Part shown: in pieces, positions 9,683 through 19,827 of the stretch
Layout of the letters: each line of letters opens with the position of its first letter
Position numbering within the stretch: the first letter of the stretch is position 1
DNA from: Pigoraptor vietnamica
Lineage: Eukaryota; Opisthokonta; Filasterea
Direction: 5' to 3'
Assembly: GCA_943704525.1 (NCBI GenBank)
Contig: CALSCQ010002223.1
Location: 1 to 30,000 of the forward strand
DNA: 30,000 bases
The notes under the pieces: generated by a model
Databases searched by the model: none
What the model was told of the DNA's origin: nothing
What the model saw: only the letters and a program-made list of their open reading frames with translations
Translations under genes and position numbers: made by a program

Positions 9683-12408
9683 ACACACACACACACACAC
9701 TGCGCGCGCGCAGTTGCACACAGGCACACGTCCACCCACAAACACACAGAGTCACTCACCGTGGGCGTCTTGTAGTAGTACAGCGTCAAGCGGCTGACGA
9801 CAAACCACCGCTTACGCCAATTCTTCCGCAGACCGGATCCGCCTTGTTTCGTGAGGAACCCCGCGTACAGCATGTTCGTGTGGCTCTGCGCAGCGACTTC
9901 GTACCGGATCTTGCCCTTGAGATTGATCTCGGGATCGCGCACGACGTCGTCCAACTCTTGCGTGACGGCCACCGACGCGTCCTCGGGCGCGCTCTCGCTA
10001 GATATATTGCGCACGGGCTCGTAGAGGGGTTCTTCAGATTTGTTGGCGCGTGCGGCTCGCTGCTGCTTAATCTGCGACCAGCTCTGGTACTCCGGATCGA
10101 TGTTCTGGAGGAGCTGGTTCAGCCGCGGGTCCAATTTGACCTGAAAGCGGAGAAAGAGGAATGTGTACAGTGTTATGGCCCATGCGCTTTACAAATAAGG
10201 CTCGTCTCTCATACAGCGCGCGCGCGTGTGTGTGTGCCTGTGTGTGCAATGCCTGCGGGTGTGTGCGCGAAGAGGAATCCGCCAATTTCAACACAGGCAG
10301 ACATCGACAGCGTCCACGCACCTTCTCCATGCAAATCGACAGAGCCTTGCTCGACCGCCGCAGCGCCCTCTGCAAGCGCAGTTCCTGCTGCGACTTGGTC
10401 TCCGCCCCTTCTTCCTCGTGCGCCGCCATGTCCGCCTCCAGAATACCCTCGAGCACCTCGTCCACGCCGGGGCTTAGCGTGCCGGACATGGACGCCGCCG
10501 GCTTCTTCGGGGGTAACGGCGGAACGAGAGAACCCGTCCTCTTGACAACACCGTGCGTGGCCTCCGGTTCGTCGTCCGACACGACCCCGCTGAGACCAGA
10601 GTCGCTCACTTTCGGGCGCGGGAGCGGCTTTATGACCGTCGCGTACATCGGCGAGAGAGGACCCGGCGACAGCACGTCGTCCGCAGACTCGCGCCGCTGC
10701 GATATCATGTCGTAGGCGTTCTCGGCCTGCTGCGCGTTCTTCTGCACCGCCGCATACGCGTGCGCGTCGTCTGCCGTAAGCGGGACAGACGCTTTGCGCT
10801 CCACCGACCGCTTCGGCTTGAGAGGCCTCGCATACATGTTCGAGACAGCGGCCGCGTCCACGGCACCGGCAACTCCTTCCGCGGGAGTCTCGTTCGCAAT
10901 CGAGGAGAGCGACGGCATCGACGCAGACGTCGGCAGCCCTGGCAAGGGGGCGGCGGGGCGCAGTCGCGGCGGAGGGTGCTGATCCATCTGAGAGTCAAAC
11001 GAAAACCGCTCGCCCGACGTAGGGCTCATCGGTGCTGCGCCTACGCTTGTCTTGGGCGGGAGAGGAGGGGGAGTGCCAGGCAGCGGAGAGTCGTGCGCCT
11101 TTCGTATGGCAGAGGCAACCGCCGCGGTTTTCGGCGGGAGTGGCGGCGACTCCCCCGCGAGCGCAGAGGCCGACGCAGACACGGGTTTTGGCGGCAACGT
11201 GGGCACGCCGCCCCCCTCGGGCTTCGGGGGAAGCGGGGGCGCGTGGTCGTGCGCTGCGGCCATCGCCATCACGGCCGAGCTCTTCGCAGGCAGTCGCGGG
11301 GGCGCCGCCGGTTCCGTCTGCGCGGGTCCCTTTGGGGGGAGTGCGGGCGGTGCTGCGGGCTTCGGTAGGATCGTGTCGACGCTGCCTTTGCGCGGGAGAA
11401 TGGGGGGCTTGGCGACGCGATCGAGGCTCGGTTTCTTCCCGAGCGTCGGCGAAGGGCTGCCGGGGACGACCTCCTCCACGCGCTTCGAAGGCTCAAAGCG
11501 CTTCTCCGGCGGACTCGGTCGCTTTTGTGAGGGAGACGACGCCTCTGCTGCATCGCGCTCGCCCGCCGCCGCCCCCGCCGCCGCCGCAGCAGCAGCCGCC
11601 ACTGCTGCCGTTGGGGAGGGAAGGGGCTTCGCAGGCACGGGGGGCTTCTCGCCCGGCGTGAGAATGTCCTTGAAAATGTTTGGCGACGAGGGCGACTTCG
11701 AGTGCCGCTTCGGTTTCCACGGCTGCACGGGGGTCGTGCTGCTTTCGCTGTGCTCGGTGCTGCCAGGCGACAGCGCAGCAGACGACGACGGAGAGGCGCT
11801 CGCATCCGCCCCTCCGGCGCCGGCATTCGCAAAGCTCCACCGCCGTTGCCGCGGCGGCGGGGGGTCCGACGACGAGTGCGTGCGCGGAAGGGCGCTCGCG
11901 TCTGTTCGCCCACCGGCGATTCTGCTCATCACCGTCTTGTCAGGTCCTTGGGTGGCGAGGCGCTGAATGTTGACGAGGATCTCGTTTCGGCCCGTGATGT
12001 TGGCGCCTATGTTTGACTCTTTGAGGTCCTGCATCTCGAGGTCGAGCAGGCGGTCGCCCGCGATGCCTGCCGCGCGGAATGCCGGCACATGGTCGCCGAG
12101 GCCGGTGGACTGAAGCCACTCACACACCTGCTCAACTGACCACGCTGCAGATACAAGAAAGGGGGTAGTTGATGCGGTATGTTAACGTCTTTAACAGAAC
12201 TCGCGCGGGGTGCATATGAGTGGCAGCGTGAAAGTTTGCGCGCACAGACACGCCAGTAGTCGAATGAGAGAGCCAACAAAACAGCGCCTACACACACACA
12301 GGGCGCCACCAGCAAACACACACACTCCGGGACATTATTGCAGAATGGACAATCACCCAGCCGCCCTTTCTACGCATTGCGCCCACCTCTCACAGCCTCC
12401 GCCGCCAT
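8386..12408 (-). CDS. SAM - proline-rich - PH - SH3 scaffold/adaptor protein
   Basis: Exons 12408-12387, 12144-10322, 10140-9760, 9572-9447 and 9060-8386 (phases 1,0,0,0) give 1008 residues. The first exon supplies only MAAEAVR before the SAM domain (about 9-73: WSVEQVCEWLQ, GDRLLDLEMQDLKE). Residues about 88-560 are low-complexity, with an Ala tract and at least eight class II SH3-ligand-like motifs of the PxLPPK or PxxPxK type. Five short tyrosine motifs follow: YARP (445), YAAV (471), YDMI (485), YATV (508) and YEPV (655). A PH domain (about 705-800: AGFLTKQG, KNWRKRWFVV, final Trp in EYNTWTAI) spans exons 3-5. A C-terminal SH3 domain (953-1008) keeps WY, GLVP and a Phe in place of the last Tyr. 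It is probably a membrane-recruited signalling scaffold. Yeast Boi1/2 share SH3, SAM, Pro-rich and PH parts but in another order, and I know no exact match. It diverges from the fucosyltransferase-like gene. Confidence 0.88.
9215..9434. repeat. Minisatellite in the last intron of the SAM-PH-SH3 gene
   Basis: Two full copies and one partial copy of a roughly 95-106-nt unit start with AATCGCACAGCTCTTGCC at about 9215, 9321 and 9416. Within each unit the block CTCTACAAGGCCC is itself repeated at about 22-nt spacing, so the array is nested. It occupies the exon-4-proximal half of the intron 9061-9446. Confidence 0.85.
9638..9700. repeat. (CA)n microsatellite in SAM-PH-SH3 intron 3
   Basis: About 31 CA units, interrupted once by T (9678). 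They read as GT in the sense strand of the gene. Confidence 0.92.
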
Positions 12409-13382
12409 GGCCACGCACGGCGGCGGCCGTCCGCGCGCGCCGCTCACGCGAGGGTGAGAGCCTCTCTAATCCGCGGGCACCAGAGGCGCGGCGGAGAGTG
12501 ACGGTGCGCGCGTTACGACGGGCCACTCATATCTGAATCGCGAGCACACAGAGGCACGCACGCAAGCCCAACTCGCCGTGCGCGACAGGGAACGCGCCAG
12601 CGTCCGAATGAGACCCGTCAACACTGCGTGCGGAGGATGCGCACGATTCCGGACGCAACGATGGGATATCAAATGTGAGTCCAAAGTTCGAATCGAGAGA
12701 GTACCACAGAACGGAGATTGCGGTTTGACACCGCGCTCGCAACACGTGCGTCCGCAGCCGAAATGCTGAAGACACCGCGCGGCCGAAGCACGAACAGAGA
12801 ATGCGCACGAGCGAATAGCCCCGAACCTCGTCACAACACTAAATTGTCCATTGGCTCACACCCTCTCCAATAAGTGCGTACAGTTTGGCGATAGTGCGAG
12901 AGTGCAGGGGGTGCTTGTGGCGCCCTGCGTGCACCGCGTGCGCGCGCGTGACGAAAGTGTGCGAGTGTGTGCGCGCGTGTGTGTGCATGCGATGTGTCTA
13001 TGGTGTCGGGATCCATGTAAACAAAAAAATTAGGCCGTGACTCGCAATTTGAAATCGGGGTATTTTTATTTTGTTTTTGTGGCCGAATTCCCAAATCAAC
13101 AGTACCCTATAATCTGGGACATCCGGGGTAGAGAAATTCGCGCACTTTGAAAAATTTGGCGCTCTCAGGTTGTTCAGCACGTGTGTGCTAACCACAGCGA
13201 GGCTCGATCAGTTGAGTTATGTAGCTCAACTTCGTGAGTTTCAAACGTTTTCCCCCCAAGCGCCTTCATGTGGCCCCTTATGGACGCACCGTGGTGACGG
13301 CACTTGAGCTGTCGGGACGCCCATTAGATTTGCGATCCAGTTTCACTCGACTGCCCGCGGCCGGGCCGAACCCGCCGTCATC
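12409..13382. other. Divergent promoter region between SAM-PH-SH3 and fucosyltransferase-like genes
   Basis: 974 nt with no supported gene. An A/T-richer patch lies at about 13015-13100, unusual for this window. A hairpin-forming inverted repeat is at 13210-13231, about 150 nt before the fucosyltransferase ATG: AGTTGAG and CTCAACT arms, extendable by two pairs. No canonical TATA box was seen on either side. Confidence 0.6.
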
Positions 13383-15048
13383 ATGGCGAGCAGGTTCTGG
13401 GCCCGTGTCCGCTTTGCGTGTTGGGTGTTATTCGTTGCGGTTATCGTTGTCGCCTATCTCGTGCTGCACGGCATCTACTGGTACAAGGTGCATAAGGAGC
13501 TCGTGGCGAAACCGCACGCCAACTACCACGCGTACTACCGCTGTCAGACGTACAACCACTCGTTCCTCGAAATGAAGCCGGTGAGGAGCGGGCATCCATG
13601 AGCGTCTTGTGTGTTGGTGTGCTCTGTGTGTGCATGTGTGCGTGCTTGCGCTGCATATGCGCGGGCACCGGGTTGTGGTCTGCACTGCATGTTTTAGCAC
13701 CTAATCCTCAACACCAAAAATGCAGCGACCGCCATCGACCTCGGCGTCGTACTTGTATCTCCCGCCTCTCCTCACGCACAAGAAGCGCTGGTGGGTCGCC
13801 GGTTGGAACGCGCGAAAATTTCCCGACGTCACGCTCGATGATCCCCCGCCTCCTGTCCTGCGTTGGAGCCCGCGCGCCATGGGCGTCTTTCGCGAGCACT
13901 GGGAGACGGTGCAGCACTTGCACTCGTCGAAAGGGCAACCGGGCGGGCCGTGCGAGGGCTGTCGAAGCCGCATGGTGATTAATTGGAACTGGGGACTGAT
14001 GTCGGTCGTCCGCGACGTCGGCACGATCGGGCTCGACCTCGTGATGAAAGGGGTGCCGCTGGTGACCGTATCGCCAAACTTCGCCGAGTTTGCGAACACG
14101 ACGCGTCCCTTTTGTTTGCCCGCGTCGAACACGTCGGACGTGACCATCGGCTGCTTCTGGGAGCCCCTCGCGCAGTGCACCGTGAACCCGGGGATGGAGC
14201 CGCTCGTCGTCGAGCCATTCCAAGACCATATCACTCGGCTTCGCATACCCTTCTGGTCGGTGCTGACGGACGGCGACCTTGTGCGTTGGGAGCGCACGGA
14301 TGGCACGCCAGCGGACCCGCCGCCGCTGTTCGGGCAGACGGACTCTGCCGGGGACCTGGCTGTGCAGGCCATGTTGCGATCGATTATGGTGCGTGTTGTG
14401 TGGAAACCGAACGCCATGGTCGCGGAGGCGGTGGAGCGGCTCGAGCGGAGTCTCCACTGGGACGGCCCTCTTCTCGCGCTGCACATTCGGCGTACGGACA
14501 AGGGCATCGACAAGGGTATTATGGTGTACCGCACTCGTTACGACGACGGCTACGTCCCTTACTCGGAGTATGGCAAGATGATAGCGCAGGTGGAGAGCGA
14601 GACGGGGATATCGTTCCGCTCCGTCATTCTCCTCACGGACGACCTCGACGCGTGGTCCAAGCGCAGCGAGTGGCTCGCGGGGTTTTCGAACAAGGACGTC
14701 GTGCCGTTGCTCAACCCGTACTGGCTAGAGCACGAGCGGATGTTCGTGTCCCCTGCGTGGAAGCGTACGGGTCATTTCATCCTCGCGATGAGCGGGAAAG
14801 AGCCGACGATAACGTCGTTCCACCGCGAGATGCTCGCGGACGTCCACTTTGCGGCGGAGCACGCGTCGTACCTCGTCGGGTGCGGGTCGTCTGCGCTGTC
14901 GCAGTTTGTGGCGCAGGGTATTGGTATGCGGACGCTGCTGGACCCCGCGTGGATGTCGCTGTTCGAGGAGGACTACTTCGGGGCAACGGACACGTCGCAG
15001 TCGGTGCCGGAGCGGTTCGATGAGAAGGATGTGGGCGCCACGTTCTGA
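13383..15048 (+). CDS. Type II membrane fucosyltransferase-like protein (HxRRTDK motif)
   Basis: Exons 13383-13580 and 13726-15048 (phase 0) give 506 residues. A short basic N-terminus and one hydrophobic segment (about 11-31, WVLFVAVIVVAYLVL) predict a type II signal anchor, as in Golgi glycosyltransferases. The lumenal part contains LALHIRRTDKG (HIRRTDK 319-325), the donor-binding motif shared by alpha-1,6-fucosyltransferases (FUT8, NodZ). It is followed by VILLTDDLD (about 367-374) and DVHFAAEHASYLVGCGSSALSQF (about 438-460), which match the later conserved motifs of that fold. It ends soon after the catalytic domain, so the SH3 domain of animal FUT8 is absent. Similarity outside the motifs is low, so substrate and linkage are open (GT23-like or another member of the fucosyltransferase superfamily). 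Paired cysteines around CEGCR fit a secretory protein. The gene converges with the TMEM184-like gene. Confidence 0.82.
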
Positions 15049-15473
15049 GCATTTGTGTTATGCATCGTTTGCGCGTTTGCGTTTGCGTGTGCGAGCGTGC
15101 TTGCGTGCGTGCCGTGCGTGCGTGTCGATTGCTACAATTAATTAATCTGCTGATACCAAAAAAATTCTCCCGACTGTGCGAGGTCAAAAGTGGGACCGCC
15201 GTTGTGTCATACGGACAAGATCACTCGTGTAGACGACTGGGGTGTTATTCGAGCGCATGCCATGCCGGCACACAAGGAAACGACACGCGCAGCGGCGAAG
15301 AGATAGCTGAAGTGGCGCGGCGAAAGACATAAAAGCGAAGACGCAACGCGGGCGCGAAACGAAAGCGGCACTGTTCACGATATGAATTGCTCGCTAGCAA
15401 ATTCACACAGCGCAACAGAAGGGGAGTGCAGGGAAGGGGGGCATGGACAAGGGGGTTGGCGAAGAGTGGCCGT
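15049..15473. other. Convergent 3' flank between fucosyltransferase-like and TMEM184-like genes
   Basis: 425 nt with no gene. TG-rich sequence follows the fucosyltransferase stop, and AATTAATTAAT occurs at about 15136-15146. No canonical AATAAA was found on either strand. Confidence 0.6.
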
Positions 15474-17810
15474 CTACACGAGATCCATTGTCTCGGGATC
15501 GAGTTGGGTGTTGCGGCGCACGTGGAGCACGTCCATTTCCTCGTCAGACTCGTTCTGAGCGGGAGGGTGGGAGAATCGACGGTCACGGAGCTGAAGAAGC
15601 AGGCACGTGCAAGATAATACACTCACGCACCGGCACACACACAGACAAACGCACGCACACTAATACACACCGTCTCGTCCGTCATGGCATGCCGGTGGAC
15701 TTCAGTGTCGTCGGCGCCGTCCTCCGCATTTCGGTCTTCGCGCAACTTGCCGTAGTTGAGGCCAGGGCGAATGTTGAACGACGTGCTCGTGTCGTCCACA
15801 ACGTCGCTACAAGGTTACATACGACGTGTGAGACAGTATTGCGTAACTACACAACACAAACACACACAAAACACACACAAACACGTGTCACACACACACA
15901 CATAACATACACAAACACGTGTCACACACACACACACACTCACGTGTCACACGCCCGCCATCCCCCCTTTTCACACACACACTCTCTACATCACACAGAC
16001 GCGCACACCCACCGGATCTGCACAATGTCAAGAATCGTCTGCCACATGGGCAGCTTGGAGCAGTGCATCATGGCCTCGTACTCCTTGTACGGGAAGGCGT
16101 ACGCGTGCGCGAGGGCGGCGATGAGCATCTCAATGCAGATGAGAAAGTTCTGCACACCCGTCGACACGTTCTCCGCCGTGTAATTGCCGACGTTGTGGAT
16201 GACATCGACGGCGACGAGACCCGAGATGATAATGCCCTGCGGGTGGACGCGGAGATGTTAACGCGGAGATCTATTGGTAACGCCAGACCGCAGATGTGAA
16301 GAGCACGCAATCCAAAAGCGGCAAGACGCACAGCCCACGGACACACTTGCCACACACTGGCCCGAGAGTTCGCAAGCGACAAGAGAAAGAAAGAACACTG
16401 CAAACATTGGATAACAGAAGGGCCATCGCGCCACGTCCCCCAGCCCACCTGCCAGAACGAGAAGAAGATGATGCACTTGACACACATGAACTTGGGCACG
16501 GGCTTGAAGGGCGCGAGCTCCTCCTTCACCGAGACATAGAAGACGGCGAGGCAGTAAAACGCGATCGAGATGCTCGTGTTGTCCACGATCGCAATGTAAC
16601 CCCAACCCTTCGTGAGGCTCCAGTGGCCCTCGTCGAACTCGTTGCAGAGCATAAGGATGATGGAGATGATCGCGAGCGTCGGCTTGATAATCACAAACTG
16701 GAGAATGCCGCGCTTCATGCGAAGAAAGAACGTCGGGTGCGCGGGCTTCGTGTCGCGCACGCAGTAGTTCAGGGGCCTGCCCGTGCATCGAGAGCGAGGA
16801 GAGAGAGAAACAAGGTAAGAAGAGAGGCCGAGTGCGTGTGTGTTGTCGCTCCGTTGACGGTATGGGCGACCATCGACATTTGCGCAGACGGATAGCGAAG
16901 GAGAGAGAGCATGCACGCGTACAAGTTCAAGTGCGACTCGGAGGCAACATCTAATACAAGGATGGATAAAGAGGAGAGAACGCATCCACGTGACTCAAGA
17001 GTGCCAGAAGACCCGCGCCACCCACCAAGGCTGCGGGATGGGGTTCTTGTGTGCGAGAATTCGGTTGATTTCGGGCTCGCCGTTGAGCCAGCTGACGAGC
17101 AGGCCGAAAAACTGGTACAGCACATACGACTCGTACACGTTGCGGACCGTGTTGAGGTAGATGGCGACGTTCGAGAAGCGGAGGGACAGCCACGAGTCTG
17201 GCGAAGGGAGGTGCGAACAGCGATTGAGAGGGGTACGCACAAATACATGCAGAGTCCTCACTCGCCCACACGCATACTTATGCGCGCACAACATGCCGTG
17301 CAAACGCTTCCACACGCCCAGGGAGTAACGCACAGGCCGCAAAAGACAGATAGAAAAAGAACTCGTTTCAATAGGCAGTCACAGCGGTTGAACCCATCGA
17401 CTCGCGAACGAGACACTGAAGAGAGAAGACGGGGCGACCGAGCACTTACCGACAGCATAAATGGGGACCATCCACAAAATTCGCACAATACGTCGCTGCA
17501 CTTCGGGCTTTCGGTAGTTCACCATGTGCTTGTAGATGGAAAACAAAGAGAGCGCCGTCGAAGCGAGCGCGAAAAAGCCCGAAATCCAGAAGATCGCGAG
17601 CCGGGAATTCACCACCGAAGACTCAATGCCCCCATCGTCGCTCGGAACGTACGTCGCCGTGGGAAACGGCGCGGGTGTTGTCGAGTGCGTCGCAAAAGGA
17701 AGCGCGGTTGACGTGGACGACGGCGTCGCGAGTGCTGTTGTGACGGCGCTTGCCACCGCCGTAGTGAGCGAGACGACCGCGGTGGCGATAGACGTCGGGT
17801 CCGACGCCAT
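15474..17810 (-). CDS. TMEM184: TMEM184/organic solute transporter alpha-like 7-TM protein (DUF300)
   Basis: Exons 17810-17450, 17197-17026, 16776-16449, 16236-16013, 15806-15671 and 15590-15474 (phases 1,2,0,2,0) encode 445 residues. A long Ser/Thr/Ala-rich N-terminus (about 1-62) probably faces the lumen or outside and could be O-glycosylated. It is followed by the first TM helix and the family signature YKHMVNYRKPEVQRRIVRIL.MVPIYA. Later hallmarks are NVYESYVLYQFFGL, MKRGILQFVIIKP, VKEELAPFKPVPKFMCVK and FLICIEMLIAALAHAYAFPYKEY. After the last TM there is a charged cytosolic tail with acidic clusters. Homologues include human TMEM184A-C and plant/fungal DUF300 proteins, found on plasma-membrane, endosomal or vacuolar membranes; transport activity is known only for the Ost-alpha/beta pair. 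Intron 1 has the only GTAAGT donor in the window. It lies in tandem downstream of DDX1 with about 430 nt between. Confidence 0.93.
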
Positions 17811-18242
17811 CTTCTCTCAAGGGGGAACAAAGCCCCCGTTGCACGGGCGCGCCCAGCAACAGAAACAGCGCAGGCGAATGAGGCCCAGCGGGTAGAGCAG
17901 AGACGAGCGAATATCGATGCTCAACGAACGTGTGTGCAAGCGGTGACTTCCACGCGCGTCTCTACGACCCAAACAACTGCGATTGAAGCGAGGGTTGCCA
18001 GCAGCGCACAGCCCACGCGCTGAACTTGAAGCGCCGCTGCCTTTCCGAAGTCCCCGAACGGCGATTGTTCCACGCGACCGCACCCTCACACGGCACGCCG
18101 TGCACAGCCTAAAGAACAACTTTTTTTGAAACAGGGCAATTTTCTGACGAGAGCTCGCCAAACTTTTCAACGAAATTTCGCTAACTTCGTATGTTACCGA
18201 ATGTTACTTCTTGAAAACGATTTTATTTGGAAAGAGTTTCTC
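17811..18242. other. Spacer between DDX1 3' end and TMEM184-like start
   Basis: 432 nt without a gene. On the minus strand it begins with the DDX1 polyadenylation signal and then must hold the TMEM184-like promoter. No TATA box or other recognisable element was seen. Confidence 0.6.
18222..18227 (-). promoter_or_regulatory. Polyadenylation signal AATAAA of DDX1
   Basis: AATAAA on the minus strand begins only 15 nt after the DDX1 TGA stop, inside AAATAAAATCG. This predicts a 3' UTR of about 30-50 nt. Confidence 0.6.
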
Positions 18243-19758
18243 TCACCGCCACGCATGCGTGCGCAGGTTCCAATAGGCCGACTGTGCCTGGAACTCAAGC
18301 TCTGCGAGCTCCTTCGCCGCTGGCTCAAGTATGTCCGCATGCCCTGCGATGATTACAACGAGGAGATGGTGAGCTGTCGGATCAGCTGGAGGCACAGACG
18401 CCAGGTGCGATCAGAAGTGAAAGACAAACGCAACCAACAGAGAAACAAGTCCACGTTTTGCGCACCTTTGTACACCTCTCCGTCGCTCTTGCCGCGCTTC
18501 TCGCCGTACACGACCTTCCCGCCAATTTCCGCGACGGGAATGCGCATGTCGGGCCCCATGCGAGTGATGGTCTCGCCCACTTTGCCCTCAATGTCTGCCA
18601 TGTACTGGGGCTCGTCGTACCAGATTGCGCAGCCCCCTTCCTCCTTCAGCCGCGCGTTCGTGCACGATTTGCCCTTGCTCGGACAGCTGTGGTACCATAC
18701 TTTCTCGAGGACCTGCGCAGTCGTGCGAGCGAGTCTCAATCACAGTGCCCACGGGCGCACGCCACGTCCACAGTACAAGAAAAGGAAATGCGATACTTGG
18801 CACACTCCTCGGACCAACACGTGCCTTCGACACAAATGAGACCGCCAGGCCCATTCGATCGGCGCGACCGACGCGCCCAATGCGGTGGATGTAGTCCTCT
18901 GGCTTGTCGGGGAGAGTCATGTTGATGACGAGCGGAAGGCCACTGACGTCAATGCCGCGCGCGGCGACGTCTGTGCATATGAGGAAACTGCGCCGAGGAC
19001 AAAGAGCAGGAATGTGAGCGAGACACGCACAAGAGTGGAGAGGGAAAGAGTGCTGTGGCCATGCTATCATGTTGGGAAAATTTGGATCTGTCAGACCACC
19101 CACCGCACAGCGCCCTCCTTGAAATCGTCGAGGTTCTTCTTGCGCTCGGGAGGCGGGAGGTCGCTGTGCAAGCACGCGCACGAGAATTCGTTCACCATGG
19201 CCCTGGGACAGGAGGGGCGAAAATGAAGAGGGGTGTTAACAACGCACGTGAAAGCCAACATAAGTGAAATTCGCACACCAACAAAAACGAGAGGAATTGG
19301 CGCCCACCTCGCACCCCCTCCCGCGGCGAGGAGGAATTCGCGGAGATTGTCGCAGTCGAGCTTTGTCCGGCAGAAAATGAGGGCCTTCGCACGATAAGAT
19401 GCACGCGTTATGAAGCGAACCATGCACACAATCAGAAACACACACAGGCGCACACCTGCTCGAACTTGTGCGTCTGGAGAAACTTGAGAAGGATTCGCGG
19501 CTTGACGCTCTTGAGTGCCTCGGACTTTGCTTCCGCACTCGCGCCACTGATGTTGTCGCGCGCGTGGACGCCGTCGGTGCGGTACTTTGCGTTGTTCGGC
19601 ATTTGCGCGCGTGCGGCCAACTGCGCGTCCGACGCAGATGGATCGATCTCGTAGACCACGTGATGCACCGTCTCCGGAACAACGTCCATGCCCTGTGTGC
19701 AATTACTCCAAACGGTTTAGAATGCGAGGCGCTACGGACGGCAAAACGGTGTGCGTGC

Positions 19759-19827
<69 letters not shown>

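Noticed and set aside
11052-11966. Plus-strand open frames opposite the proline-rich exon of the SAM-PH-SH3 gene
   Set aside because: GC-rich, low-complexity coding DNA leaves the opposite strand open. The minus-strand frame has recognisable domains and consistent splicing.
13150-13215. tRNA-like string on the minus strand (CTGTGGTTAGCAC resembling an A box)
   Set aside because: No matching B box (GGTTCGANTCC) at the right distance, no cloverleaf arms, and no T-run terminator in the expected place.
13708-14484. Minus-strand frame of about 258 codons opposite the fucosyltransferase-like gene
   Set aside because: It is antisense to a frame with clear HIRRTDK and TDD motifs and a signal anchor, and has no recognisable content of its own.
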